Shown here: piece by piece, positions 8,391 through 16,620 of the stretch
How the letters are laid out: the number at the start of each line of letters is the position of its first letter
Numbering within the stretch: the stretch's first letter is position 1
Assembly: GCA_945895265.1 (NCBI GenBank)
Contig: CAMDEF010000008.1
Location: 1 to 64,000, forward strand
DNA length: 64,000 nt
Direction: 5' to 3'
Origin: Bordetella parapertussis
GTDB lineage: Bacteria > Pseudomonadota > Gammaproteobacteria > Burkholderiales > Burkholderiaceae_B
Translations under genes and position numbers: made by a program
The notes under the pieces: generated by a model
What the model was told of the DNA's origin: nothing
The model's input: the letters and a program-made list of their open reading frames with translations, nothing else
Databases searched by the model: none

Positions 8391-9234
8391 GGATCAGGTC
8401 GATCGCTTCTGTGGGTTTAAAAAAGGACGTCTGTTGCGTGTGCAGATTACTCAGCGCTTGAAAAAAATGTAGCATGGCCTCGTTGGTGGCTGGTGCGTTT
8501 TCGTACTGCGCCCAATGCCCGGCGCGCGCAATCATTTGAAGCGTGGCCGACGGAAGCGCGTCTTGGGTGAGTTGCATACGCGCCTTCAAGTGCGGGTGTG
8601 CGTATTGATCGTGTTCTCCCCACAGAATTTGCAGCGGGCAACGCACCTGTTTAAGGTTGGCTAGCAACAGCGAGCTTAAGCTTAAGGGTCGGCTATCAAA
8701 GCGCGTTTCATTAATGTGTACTCGGTGCATGGCGAGCATCTCGTCGGTGATCGATTCTGGGTAATACAACATGATAGCTTTGAGGTTGTGGCGCATCACC
8801 TCGTTTTGCGCCTCAAGCGAGTTACCTGCGCTACGCATACTGCGGGTGTCGATTGGTATTGCACGCTTAATGCCAAAGCCTGCTGGGCCAATGATGCTCA
8901 TCTTTTTGAGTCGCTCGCCAAACTTAATGGCTAAGCCGCTTGAGACTACCGAGCCAAACGAAAACGCGCCAAGTAAAAAAGGCTCGTGCGTGAACGGCAA
9001 TGCTTGAAGCTGCTCGTAGACATAGTCAATGTATTGCTCTGAAGCCACACCTGGGGGCAGATCGGGCGACTCCCCAAAACCTGGCAGATCAATCGCCCAC
9101 ACGCGGTAGTGCTTAGCCAGCGCCTCTGTGTTGCGGATCCAGTGCTTGCGTGAACCGGTACCGCCGTGTACGAGTAGAAGATTCTCGCCGGTACCCGTTA
9201 CGCTGTAGGCGATAGCTGATTGAGACTTTGTCAT
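8374..9234 (-). CDS. Alpha/beta hydrolase
   Basis: 286 residues. The N-terminal oxyanion region is LLVHGGTGSRKHW near residue 20. The nucleophile-elbow position reads GAFSFGSVVSSG near residue 93, so the nucleophile is serine. The acidic residue is probably in WGEHDQYAHP and the catalytic histidine in ARAGHWAQYE. The family includes C-C hydrolases and esterases. The last 25 or so residues extend past the usual end of the fold, and the final codons lie within the IS605-type end, so the native C terminus may have been replaced. It follows a CaiB-type gene in the minus-strand catabolic group. Confidence 0.8.
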   Translation of the reverse strand: MTKSQSAIAYSVTGTGENLLLVHGGTGSRKHWIRNTEALAKHYRVWAIDLPGFGESPDLPPGVASEQYIDYVYEQLQALPFTHEPFLLGAFSFGSVVSSGLAIKFGERLKKMSIIGPAGFGIKRAIPIDTRSMRSAGNSLEAQNEVMRHNLKAIMLYYPESITDEMLAMHRVHINETRFDSRPLSLSSLLLANLKQVRCPLQILWGEHDQYAHPHLKARMQLTQDALPSATLQMIARAGHWAQYENAPATNEAMLHFFQALSNLHTQQTSFFKPTEAIDLIPRFTP

Positions 9235-9300
9235 GATGTGAGTGGCTTTATACAGAAAACAGCAGGTACGCTGTACGAGCGCGCTGATTGAGACTTTGTC
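9201..9300. repeat. Partial duplication of the hydrolase gene start
   Basis: GCTGATTGAGACTTTGTC occurs at 9215-9232, covering the hydrolase start, and again at 9283-9300. In both copies CGCTGTA stands a few bases earlier (9201-9207 and 9269-9275). The offset is 68 bases. This looks like a short tandem duplication that lengthened the spacer between the CaiB-type gene and the hydrolase. In the upstream copy the start codon has become CTG on the plus strand. Confidence 0.7.
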
Positions 9301-9315
9301 CTGTTGTGAATATCT

Positions 9316-10542
9316 TTATTTTTTTATACCAAGAATTTCGCTCAAGACTTCGTCGGTGTGTTGTCCTAAGGTTGGTGCCGCACGGCGATACTGAACCGGT
9401 GTTGCAGAGAAATTCATGGGGCTTGCTGTCGTTGGGCTTGTGCCCCCTGTTGGGTGAGGGATATTTTTCCAGATGTCGCGCGCAATGACCTGAGGGTGTG
9501 CAAAGACCTGATCAATAGTTTGAATCGGTCCACAAGGTACACCCACAGCTTCTAATTTTGTGATCCAATCATCGCGTTCACCGCCCGCCATGATTTGTTC
9601 AAGTACAGCGATAAGTTTAAGACGGTTGACGATACGGGCATGGTTGGTCGCAAACTTTGGGTCGGTGCCGTATTCTGCGATGCCCAACACCGTACAAAAC
9701 GCTCTGAACTGTGAATCGTTACCCACGGCGACGATCATGAAGCCATCAGACGTTTTAAATACCTGATAGGGCACGACGTTTTGATGCGCATTGCCCGCGC
9801 GTGTTGGGCTCACGCCCGAAGTCATGTAGTTTAGATTTTGATTTGCCAGCATCGCAATGTGGCAATCCAATAAGGCGATATCTAGGTGTTGACCTAGACC
9901 ACTGCGAGTGCGCTCTTGAATCGCGGCCAAAATCGCCACAGAGGCATACATGCCTGTGATGATGTCGGTCACGGCAACGCCTGCCTTTTGTGGGCCACCC
10001 CCGGGTAGGTCGTCGCGCTCGCCTGTGATGCTCATCAGGCCGCCCATGCCCTGAATCATGAAGTCGTAGCCTGGGCGTTCGGCATACGGGCCCGTCTGAC
10101 CAAACCCCGTGATCGAGCAATAGATCAGACTCGGGTACGCGTCTTTCATACTTTCGTAATCAAGGCCATACTGCTTTAAGCCACCGACTTTGAAGTTCTC
10201 AACCAAAATATCGCAATGCTTTGCTAGCTCTTTGACAAGCTTGATGCCCGCCTCGCTAGCCAGATCGATTTCGATCGAGCGTTTGTTGCGATTGGTGCTT
10301 AGATAGTAGGCCGCTTCAGCTGTATCGTTACCGTCGGCATCTTTTAAATAGGGTGGCGCCCAGGCACGAGTGTCATCGCCGAGCTTGGGTCGCTCAACCT
10401 TAATGACATCGGCACCTAGATCGGCCAGATTTTGCGTACAAAACGGGCCGGCTAAGACGCGCGATAAATCGAGTACGCGGATACCTGTTAGTGGTGCGAG
10501 TCGTGGTGACCCAGCCGCGTTGTGATTTGGACTATTGGTCAT
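9316..10542 (-). CDS. CaiB/BaiF family CoA-transferase
   Basis: Class III CoA-transferase moving CoA between carboxylic acids. 408 residues, full length. N-terminal LTGIRVLDLSRVLAGPF and GADVIKVERP are family hallmarks; the catalytic aspartate is expected in AVTDIITGMYAS near residue 180. It is separated from the upstream hydratase gene by 132 bases that contain a strong hairpin, so its expression may be partly uncoupled. One of three such transferases in the window; donor and acceptor unknown. Confidence 0.9.
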   Translation of the reverse strand: MTNSPNHNAAGSPRLAPLTGIRVLDLSRVLAGPFCTQNLADLGADVIKVERPKLGDDTRAWAPPYLKDADGNDTAEAAYYLSTNRNKRSIEIDLASEAGIKLVKELAKHCDILVENFKVGGLKQYGLDYESMKDAYPSLIYCSITGFGQTGPYAERPGYDFMIQGMGGLMSITGERDDLPGGGPQKAGVAVTDIITGMYASVAILAAIQERTRSGLGQHLDIALLDCHIAMLANQNLNYMTSGVSPTRAGNAHQNVVPYQVFKTSDGFMIVAVGNDSQFRAFCTVLGIAEYGTDPKFATNHARIVNRLKLIAVLEQIMAGGERDDWITKLEAVGVPCGPIQTIDQVFAHPQVIARDIWKNIPHPTGGTSPTTASPMNFSATPVQYRRAAPTLGQHTDEVLSEILGIKK

Positions 10543-10636
10543 GGAGTGTTGTTTGATGAAGTTGATACACGCTCAGTTGATGCACATCCAACTGAACCAA
10601 AACTAGCTGATCCAAACCGGACTGATACAAACCTTA

Positions 10637-10665
10637 CTGAACACGCGCCGTTCGGGCGTGTTCAG
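10637..10665 (-). terminator. Perfect 10-bp hairpin between the hydratase and CaiB genes
   Basis: CTGAACACGC and GCGTGTTCAG form a perfect 10-bp stem around a 9-base loop, ten bases past the hydratase stop on the minus strand. No T-run follows on either side, so it may be an mRNA-processing or attenuation structure, or a dyad operator. The flanking sequence has degenerate repeats of the type CTGATACAAACC. Confidence 0.4.
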
Positions 10666-10674
10666 CAAAGGATG

Positions 10675-11529
10675 TCAAGCTTTGATCCCTGCAAAGCCAT
10701 GGCTTAAGACCATGATGTCGCGTTCTTTGACCTTGGCGCGAAATCTGATTGCCTCAGTGCCTTCACGCCACATTTCACAGACCAGCGTCTCGCCCGGAAA
10801 CACCGGTGACGAGAAACGCGTGTCCATCTGGGTCAAACGGGTTGCATCGTTGTTGCAAGCCGCTTGAACGATCGCACGTGCTGCCACACCGTAGGTGCAC
10901 AGTCCATGCAAAATCGGTCTTGGAAACCCAGCGTTTGCGGCGACCTCTAAATCGGCATGCAAGGGATTGTTATCCGCGCACAGGCGATAGATTAAAGCCG
11001 CTTGCGGCAGAGTGGGCAGTTCGCACACCAAGTCTGGTGCACGATCAGGGGTAGCTTGCAGCGCAGCTGGCGCATCGTCGCTTTGACTCAAACCGCCATC
11101 GCCTCGGCAGAATGTTGTCGAGTTCATCGTCACGTACAGATTGCCTTCCGGATCTTGCAGGGTGCGTTCTGACAACACTAAAGCGCCTTTGTCAGCACCT
11201 TTGTCGATCACGTGTGTGATGCGACCGCGACCGATCATGCGCCCTGAGGTGGGTAATGGGCGGTGAATCTTCAGACGTTGTTCACCATGCACCAGCTTGA
11301 CCCAGTTCACGCCGGCTTTTGGATCTTTCATCCAGAAGCCGGGATACCCCAACACAACGGCCATTGTGGGAAACGTCTGCATATTTTTTTCGTAGACGTA
11401 CTTCAATTGCTGAGGATTGGTGGGCTCTTGTCCAAAGCCTATACCGAGCGCGTACAAGATACTGTCATTCTCGGTATAGGTCTGATCAACCTCTGGAAAT
11501 TTCCAGTTTTTGATATTGTGATAATCCAT
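10675..11529 (-). CDS. MaoC-like 2-enoyl-CoA hydratase (hydratase 2, MFE-2 type)
   Basis: Hydrates trans-2-enoyl-CoA to (R)-3-hydroxyacyl-CoA. 284 residues with two hot-dog repeats, as in the hydratase part of peroxisomal multifunctional enzyme 2. The C-terminal repeat contains the hydratase 2 motif YRLCADNNPLHADLEVA followed by FPRPILHGLCTYG; the Asp-Asn and His are the catalytic residues. It begins 2 bases after the stop of the SDR gene. SDR plus hydratase together match the two activities of MFE-2, supporting one beta-oxidation round. Confidence 0.9.
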   Translation of the reverse strand: MDYHNIKNWKFPEVDQTYTENDSILYALGIGFGQEPTNPQQLKYVYEKNMQTFPTMAVVLGYPGFWMKDPKAGVNWVKLVHGEQRLKIHRPLPTSGRMIGRGRITHVIDKGADKGALVLSERTLQDPEGNLYVTMNSTTFCRGDGGLSQSDDAPAALQATPDRAPDLVCELPTLPQAALIYRLCADNNPLHADLEVAANAGFPRPILHGLCTYGVAARAIVQAACNNDATRLTQMDTRFSSPVFPGETLVCEMWREGTEAIRFRAKVKERDIMVLSHGFAGIKA

Positions 11530-11531
11530 GA

Positions 11532-12452
11532 TTAGATTGGATCCCAGTCGATGGCGTCAGGTGAACGATCCAAGGCCATGAAGTGATGGCGCATCGCGGG
11601 TGCAGCGATTTCTGCAATCGATTCTGGGGTCCAGCCAGTGCTCATGTGCACCGAACGGATCGGACGTGGCTGGCTAAAGAGCATGATTTCGTTGGCGCGC
11701 ACACCGAAGATTTGGCCCGTGACGTCTTTTGCGGCTGGGCTCGATAAGTACACAGCCATGGGGCCAATTTTGTTGGCATCCATTTTTTGCAATTTTTCGA
11801 CACGCGCTTTTTCTTCAGGCGTATTAGCTGGAATCGAGCTTGTCATGCGGCTCCAGGCAAAAGGCGCGATACAGTTTGAGCGCACGTTGAAACGCTGCAT
11901 GTCAAGCGCGATCGATTTTGACAAGGCCGCGATGCCCAGCTTAGCTGCTGAATAATTTGATTGCCCCAAGTTACCAATCAAACCCGAGGTTGAGGTCATG
12001 TGTACAAACGCACCTGACTCTTGCTCACGAAAGTGATTGGCTGCTGCGCGGCTCACAAAAAATGTGCCATTCAAGTGAACGTCGATCACTTGGCTCCATT
12101 CTTCGTCGCTCATTTTGTGAAAGAGACGATCACGCAAGTTACCGGCGTTATTGACCACAATATCAATGCGACCAAAATGCTGGATGGCTGATTCGATGAT
12201 GCCGTTGGCGCTGGCACGTGTCGAGACGCTGTCTGTATTTGGCACCGCTTGGCCACCTGCGGCAATGATCATATCGGTGACTTGTTGTGCGGGGCCTGAG
12301 CCGGCGCCGGGGCCTTCGCCTGATAGGGTGGCACCAATGTCGTTGACCACAACTTTTGCGCCAGCCGCGGCCATGGCCATAGCGATCCCGCGCCCAATTC
12401 CGCCGCCTGCGCCTGTCACAACAGCGACTTTACCTGCCAACATTCCACTCAT
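11532..12452 (-). CDS. Short-chain dehydrogenase, (R)-3-hydroxyacyl-CoA dehydrogenase-like (MFE-2 type)
   Basis: NAD(P)-dependent SDR of 306 residues. The nucleotide-binding motif is TGAGGGIG near residue 14; NNAG follows near 105; the catalytic Ser lies in MTSTSG and Tyr-Lys in NYSAAKLG near 165. Length and the insert after VVVNDIG resemble the dehydrogenase domain of peroxisomal MFE-2. ATG 12452 has GGAGAG upstream. It leads the SDR-hydratase pair and has its own 285-base upstream region with a palindrome. Confidence 0.88.
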   Translation of the reverse strand: MSGMLAGKVAVVTGAGGGIGRGIAMAMAAAGAKVVVNDIGATLSGEGPGAGSGPAQQVTDMIIAAGGQAVPNTDSVSTRASANGIIESAIQHFGRIDIVVNNAGNLRDRLFHKMSDEEWSQVIDVHLNGTFFVSRAAANHFREQESGAFVHMTSTSGLIGNLGQSNYSAAKLGIAALSKSIALDMQRFNVRSNCIAPFAWSRMTSSIPANTPEEKARVEKLQKMDANKIGPMAVYLSSPAAKDVTGQIFGVRANEIMLFSQPRPIRSVHMSTGWTPESIAEIAAPAMRHHFMALDRSPDAIDWDPI

Positions 12453-12492
12453 TTCATGCTCTCCAGTTCAATCGTTTCCACGATCTAATTGC

Positions 12493-12511
12493 GTGACACT
12501 GCTTGTGTCAC
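12493..12511 (-). promoter_or_regulatory. Perfect 7+5+7 palindrome upstream of the SDR-hydratase operon, candidate operator
   Basis: GTGACAC and GTGTCAC are perfect inverted repeats separated by 5 bases, 41 bases upstream of the SDR start. A run of eight A (plus strand) follows on the distal side, so on the transcribed strand the T-run precedes the dyad and it is not a terminator. Best read as a repressor-binding site; no regulator gene is adjacent. Confidence 0.4.
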
Positions 12512-12680
12512 AAAAAAAACAACCCTTGTGCAGGGTATTCTATAGCCATCATAGTAGAGTGAATCTAAAGTGTGCGGTGTTCAGCATTCACAATGCGAGA
12601 CTTCAGTGTTTTGGAATATTGCGCGGATCGCAGCGCTCTCTGCCAATAAGGGATAACCCTAGTTCGACAATACAATTAGC

Positions 12681-12700
12681 TTCAGGCGTGGATGCCTGAA
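12681..12700 (-). terminator. Hairpin downstream of the nitronate monooxygenase-like gene
   Basis: TTCAGGC and GCCTGAA pair around a 6-base loop, 37 bases past the stop of the gene at 12738. No T-run follows, so terminator activity is uncertain. The rest of the 12453-12737 spacer shows no ORF that I would support. Confidence 0.35.
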
Positions 12701-12737
12701 ATGCGGTCTGCGATGAGCGCAAGGCTCTAAGTCGCTG

Positions 12738-13706
12738 CTAGCGCAGTACGTCGCGTTTGGCTTGCTCGTGTTCAGCGATCAGTTGATCAACCAGTTCACG
12801 CACCGACATAATCGTGTCGATCGCCCCCACGCCTTGCCCTGCGCCCCAGATGTCTTTCCAGGCCTTGGGGCGTAAGTCTTTATTGAGCGACACCGAGCCG
12901 CCCACTTTGGCGGCCAAGACCTCTTCGGGCTCGATGCCTGCTGCGATGATGCTGGCTTTTAAATAGTTACCGGGTACACCGGTAAAGTAGGGCGAATACA
13001 AAATCTCAGCGGCGTCAGCGTCGATCACCATGTTTTGATAACGGTCGGGTGCCATCGATTCGGTGGTGGGGATAAAGCGGGTACCTAGGTAAGCAAAATC
13101 GCAGCCGAGTGCGCGCGCAGCCAAGATGTCTTTGCCGTGCGAGATACATCCTGAAAGAATAATCGGGCCGTTATAAAAACTACGAATTTCGTTGACCAAG
13201 GCGATCGGATTGAGTGTCCCTGCATGGCCGCCGGCGCCGTTCGCCACCAAGATCAGCCCATCGACTCCGGCGTCGATGGCTTTGCGTGCGTGGCGCGCAT
13301 TGGTGACATCGTGTAAGACGATACCGCCGTAGGGGTGTACCCGAGCGACAACAGTGTTGGGTGCATGCAGCGAGGTAATAAACAGTGGAACCTCATGTTG
13401 TGCGCAAATTTCTAGATCACCCTCCCAACGTGGATTGGAGGGGTGCACGATCAGGTTCACGCCAAACGGTGATACGACAGCTTGTGGGTGCTGCGTTTTG
13501 TAAGCAGCTAAACGCGTTTTAATTTCGGTTAACCACGTTGGCAGTTCTTCTTGGGGGCGCGCATTTAAGGTGGGAAATGTTCCTATCACCCCAGCGGTGC
13601 ACTGGGCGACCACAAGGTCGGTGCCCGAGACTAAAAACATTGGCGCACCAATCACTGGGATACGCGTTTGGGCTAACAGGTGTTGCAACGTTGAGACGGT
13701 GTTCAT
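12738..13706 (-). CDS. Nitronate monooxygenase-like FMN protein
   Basis: FMN-dependent TIM-barrel protein of the nitronate monooxygenase/2-nitropropane dioxygenase family, 322 residues. Typical features are IGAPMFLVSGTDLVVAQ at the N terminus, LVANGAGGHAG near residue 175 and SGCISHGKDILAARALGCD near 210. ATG 13706 has AAGG upstream. It is the last gene of a minus-strand run with Bug receptors and a CoA-transferase. Many members in acyl-CoA clusters have unknown, possibly enoyl-reductase-like roles, so the true reaction is open. Confidence 0.85.
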   Translation of the reverse strand: MNTVSTLQHLLAQTRIPVIGAPMFLVSGTDLVVAQCTAGVIGTFPTLNARPQEELPTWLTEIKTRLAAYKTQHPQAVVSPFGVNLIVHPSNPRWEGDLEICAQHEVPLFITSLHAPNTVVARVHPYGGIVLHDVTNARHARKAIDAGVDGLILVANGAGGHAGTLNPIALVNEIRSFYNGPIILSGCISHGKDILAARALGCDFAYLGTRFIPTTESMAPDRYQNMVIDADAAEILYSPYFTGVPGNYLKASIIAAGIEPEEVLAAKVGGSVSLNKDLRPKAWKDIWGAGQGVGAIDTIMSVRELVDQLIAEHEQAKRDVLR

Positions 13707-13756
13707 GAAACTGCCTTAAGCATAACGATAAATGGCATGACGATAAAGGCTTGCCT

Positions 13757-14755
13757 TTACTGTTGAAGCTTGCCTTTGATGATCACACCCTCCCACATGG
13801 CGTACTCGCTCAGGATGCGTTGGTGAAGCTCTTTTGGGCTTGCTTGGTCAATCGTGTAGCCACCATCTTCGACAGACTTGCGAAAAGCTGGATCTCGCTT
13901 GGCAAGCTCAATCGCATTCGAAAGTTTGCTCACGACGCCAGCAGGTAGGTTTTTAGGGCCAGCGACGGCGAGCCATCCCACCACCTCGTAATTGGCGATA
14001 CCGGCTTCGATCATTGTGGGCACATTGGGCATGCTCGGATTACGTTGTTTTGACGTCACAGCTAGCGCACGTGCCTGACCACTATCGACGAATACTTTGC
14101 CGGTGCTTGTGATATCAAACATAAAGGTGATTTTGCCGCTGATGACATCCATCATGGCAGGCGAGTTACCCTTGTAAGGCACATGCAGCATCGTCGCATT
14201 GGTGGATTGAACTAACAGCTCAGCCGACAAATGGTTTGAGCCACCAAACCCCGCAGAACCGAAAGACACTTTCTCTGGATTGGCTTTGGCAAATGCAACG
14301 AGCTCTGCAACGGTCTTGGCAGGGATTTGCGGCCCAATCAGCAGCACGTTGGTGTAATTCACCACCGAGCCAAGCATGGTGAAATCTTGACGAGGGTCAA
14401 AGAGTTTTGTGCGCTGAACGATCGGAGAGATCGTCATCGTGGGGCTGGCGATAAAGTTCAGCGTGTAGCCGTCTGGCGTCGCCTTTGCAGTCGCGTCTGC
14501 ACCCAACATGCCGCTGGCGCCGGCGCGATTTTCAATGACCACTGATTGCTTGAGTTGTTCGCTCAAGAAGCGCGCAAAGGTTCGGCCTGTGACGTCAACG
14601 GGCCCACCCGGCGGGTAGCCCACAATCAGCTTGATGGGGCGCTCGGGCCAGTTTGTTTGTGCTTGAGCAGGCACGGTGAGGGCGGTTGCCATCACTAAGG
14701 CGCCTGCAAGGCTGGCCGCTAGGGTACGCGTGTGTTGTGCAAGTTTTTTTGACAT
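13757..14755 (-). CDS. Bug-family periplasmic receptor (tripartite tricarboxylate transporter type)
   Basis: TctC/Bug solute-binding protein, 332 residues. Signal peptide at residues 1-32 ends AQAQ. The Bug hallmark WPERPIKLIVGYPPGGPVDV follows, then NRAGASGMLGADATAKATPDGYT in the first lobe and HVPYKGNSPAMMDVISGKI around residue 190. Members bind carboxylates such as citrate, glutamate or aromatic acids in the periplasm. No TctA/TctB membrane partner is nearby. It is 50 bases upstream of the nitronate-type gene and 63 downstream of another Bug gene. Confidence 0.92.
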   Translation of the reverse strand: MSKKLAQHTRTLAASLAGALVMATALTVPAQAQTNWPERPIKLIVGYPPGGPVDVTGRTFARFLSEQLKQSVVIENRAGASGMLGADATAKATPDGYTLNFIASPTMTISPIVQRTKLFDPRQDFTMLGSVVNYTNVLLIGPQIPAKTVAELVAFAKANPEKVSFGSAGFGGSNHLSAELLVQSTNATMLHVPYKGNSPAMMDVISGKITFMFDITSTGKVFVDSGQARALAVTSKQRNPSMPNVPTMIEAGIANYEVVGWLAVAGPKNLPAGVVSKLSNAIELAKRDPAFRKSVEDGGYTIDQASPKELHQRILSEYAMWEGVIIKGKLQQ

Positions 14756-14818
14756 GAATATTTTCTCGTCGTATTTTTACGGAGTGTCTGAATCGCTTTT
14801 GGAGCCGAGTCTATTGGC

Positions 14819-15796
14819 CTATTGAATCGTCGCGCCGGAGTCTTTTACTGCCTTACTCCATTTGATGAGTTCGGCGTCAATATGTTTGCCGAAAGCGGCC
14901 GGCGTTGAACCGATTGTTGCATAGCCGCTTTCAGCCAACTGGGCGCGCACTTTTGGGTCGGTCGCCACTTCGGCAAAGGCTTGACTCAGTTTGTTGATCG
15001 CTGCTTCAGGTGTCCCTGCAGGTGCCAAAATACCGTACCAGACTGTTACATCAAACCCAGGCAAGGTCTCGGCAATGGTGGGAGTGTTGGGCAAAATCGA
15101 AGCACGCGCAAGGCTACTGACTGCAACCGCTTTCAGTTTGCCGGCCTTGACCTGTGGAAACGAAGTCGAAATGCTATCGAACATAAATGACACTTCATTG
15201 CCCAACATGGCAATCACAGCGGGGCCGCTGCCTTTGTAGGGGATATGAACCATCTTTGTGCCAGTCAGTGTTTTAAATAACTCGACAGAAAGGTGGCTGG
15301 TATTACCATTGCCTGCAGAGGCATAAGAGAGTTTGTCTGGATTGGCTTTAGCGTAGGAAATCAGCTCAGTGATTGTGTTGAAGGGTGAGCTTAGGGGGGC
15401 GGCGACCAACAGTGGCAAGGTTGCCACTAGTGAAACAGGCGCAAAATCTTTACGCGTGTCATAGGGTAGTTTTGGATAAAGCGCGTCGTTGATCGCGTGT
15501 GCAGTGAGTATCATAATAATTGTTTGGCCATCGGGCTTGGCGCGGGCGAGGGCGCTCGTGGCGATCGTGCCGCCCGCACCTGCTTTGTAATCCAGCACAA
15601 TCGTTTGGCCTAATTTCTTCTGTAGCTCTGGCAGCATGGGGCGTGCCAGCATATCTGAACTGCCACCGGGTGGATAGGGAATGATCAAGGTGATGGGTTG
15701 ATTGGCGTTGCTCTGAGCCAACGTTAAACCGCTCAACGTCAAGCAGACTAAACCGAGCATCCAACGCGTGCTCTTTGTGATAAATGTTTGAAGCAT
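14819..15796 (-). CDS. Bug-family periplasmic receptor
   Basis: 325 residues from ATG 15796, chosen because AAAGGGAC precedes it and the product then starts with the signal peptide MLQTFITKSTRWMLGLV; a longer frame to 15874 would add 26 polar residues overlapping the CoA-transferase end. First-lobe motif ITLIIPYPPGGSSDMLARP and second-lobe HIPYKGSGPAVIAMLGNEV are typical. It lies directly downstream of the AB-type CoA-transferase, suggesting uptake and activation of the same carboxylate (inference). Confidence 0.92.
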   Translation of the reverse strand: MLQTFITKSTRWMLGLVCLTLSGLTLAQSNANQPITLIIPYPPGGSSDMLARPMLPELQKKLGQTIVLDYKAGAGGTIATSALARAKPDGQTIIMILTAHAINDALYPKLPYDTRKDFAPVSLVATLPLLVAAPLSSPFNTITELISYAKANPDKLSYASAGNGNTSHLSVELFKTLTGTKMVHIPYKGSGPAVIAMLGNEVSFMFDSISTSFPQVKAGKLKAVAVSSLARASILPNTPTIAETLPGFDVTVWYGILAPAGTPEAAINKLSQAFAEVATDPKVRAQLAESGYATIGSTPAAFGKHIDAELIKWSKAVKDSGATIQ

Positions 15797-15870
15797 GGTG
15801 TGTCCCTTTGTTTTAATCGGTGGGGCTTGCGATGAAGTCACCGTAAGCGGCTGCGCCTCGGGCGCGCTTG

Positions 15871-16620
15871 TCAAACTGATGTGTACACAGGATCGCCCTG
15901 CGCATTACGACGAATCACAGCTAGCTTATCCGAAATCGCTAAGGTCGCCCCGGTTTTCTTTGCTAGGGTTTCTACCGTGAGCCCCTCGAGTATGGCGCGC
16001 ACCACGAAGCCGCTTGCTGCCACATCGATGATCGCCAAATCGGTGTAAATCACGTTGACGACCCCCGCCGCCGTGAGTGGATAGGTGCAGGCTGGTAACA
16101 GCTTGGGTGCTTGGTCTTTGGTGACGTGTTCCATCATGACGATGACTTCTCGGGCACCCACCGCCAAATCCATCGCGCCGCCAATGGCGGCAATCGCGTC
16201 GGGCCCTGCGGTGAGCCAGTTTGCGAGATCGCCATTTTCGGCGACTTGAAAACCGCCCAACACCGAGTAGTCTAAGTGGCCACCGCGCATCATCGCGAAG
16301 GCAATCGTATGCTCGGTAATCGAGGCGCCAGGCAGCAAGACCACCGGAGTGCGACTCGCATTGATAATGTCTAGATCAATGTCGTCACCGCTCGCCGCAC
16401 CACCCATCCCTAAAATGCCATTTTCACTTTGCAGCAAAATCTCGCGGTCTGCTGGTAAAAAATTTGCCACCAAGGTTGGCATGCCGATGCCCAGATTCAC
16501 AACTGCCCCATCCGGAAAATCATGCGCTACGAGATAAGCGATGTCATTGCGTGACAGGGGCGTGTACAAGGACTGTGGCGTATTACCCTCAGAAACTTGT
16601 TTTGTGGTCGTGCTATTCAT
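15871..16620 (-). CDS. 3-oxoacid/3-oxoadipate-type CoA-transferase, subunit B
   Basis: Class I CoA-transferase beta subunit, 249 residues. VNLGIGMPTLVANFLP lies near residue 33 and the active-site glutamate in LLQSENGILGMGG near residue 58, so it should be an active CoA-transferase and not one of the hydrolase-like homologues. ATG 16620 overlaps the stop of subunit A by four bases. An in-frame extension upstream lies inside subunit A and is rejected. Likely transfers CoA from succinyl-CoA; the acid is unknown. Confidence 0.92.
   Translation of the reverse strand: MNSTTTKQVSEGNTPQSLYTPLSRNDIAYLVAHDFPDGAVVNLGIGMPTLVANFLPADREILLQSENGILGMGGAASGDDIDLDIINASRTPVVLLPGASITEHTIAFAMMRGGHLDYSVLGGFQVAENGDLANWLTAGPDAIAAIGGAMDLAVGAREVIVMMEHVTKDQAPKLLPACTYPLTAAGVVNVIYTDLAIIDVAASGFVVRAILEGLTVETLAKKTGATLAISDKLAVIRRNAQGDPVYTSV

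Noticed and set aside
12647..12661. Similarity of AAGGGATAACCCT to part of a homing-endonuclease site
   Set aside because: Only about nine bases match and the element is a simple palindrome; most likely chance.
12151..12699. 182-codon plus-strand frame over the SDR start and upstream spacer
   Set aside because: Its first part is the complement of the SDR gene, it has no ribosome site and low-complexity composition; the spacer part alone is not coding-like.
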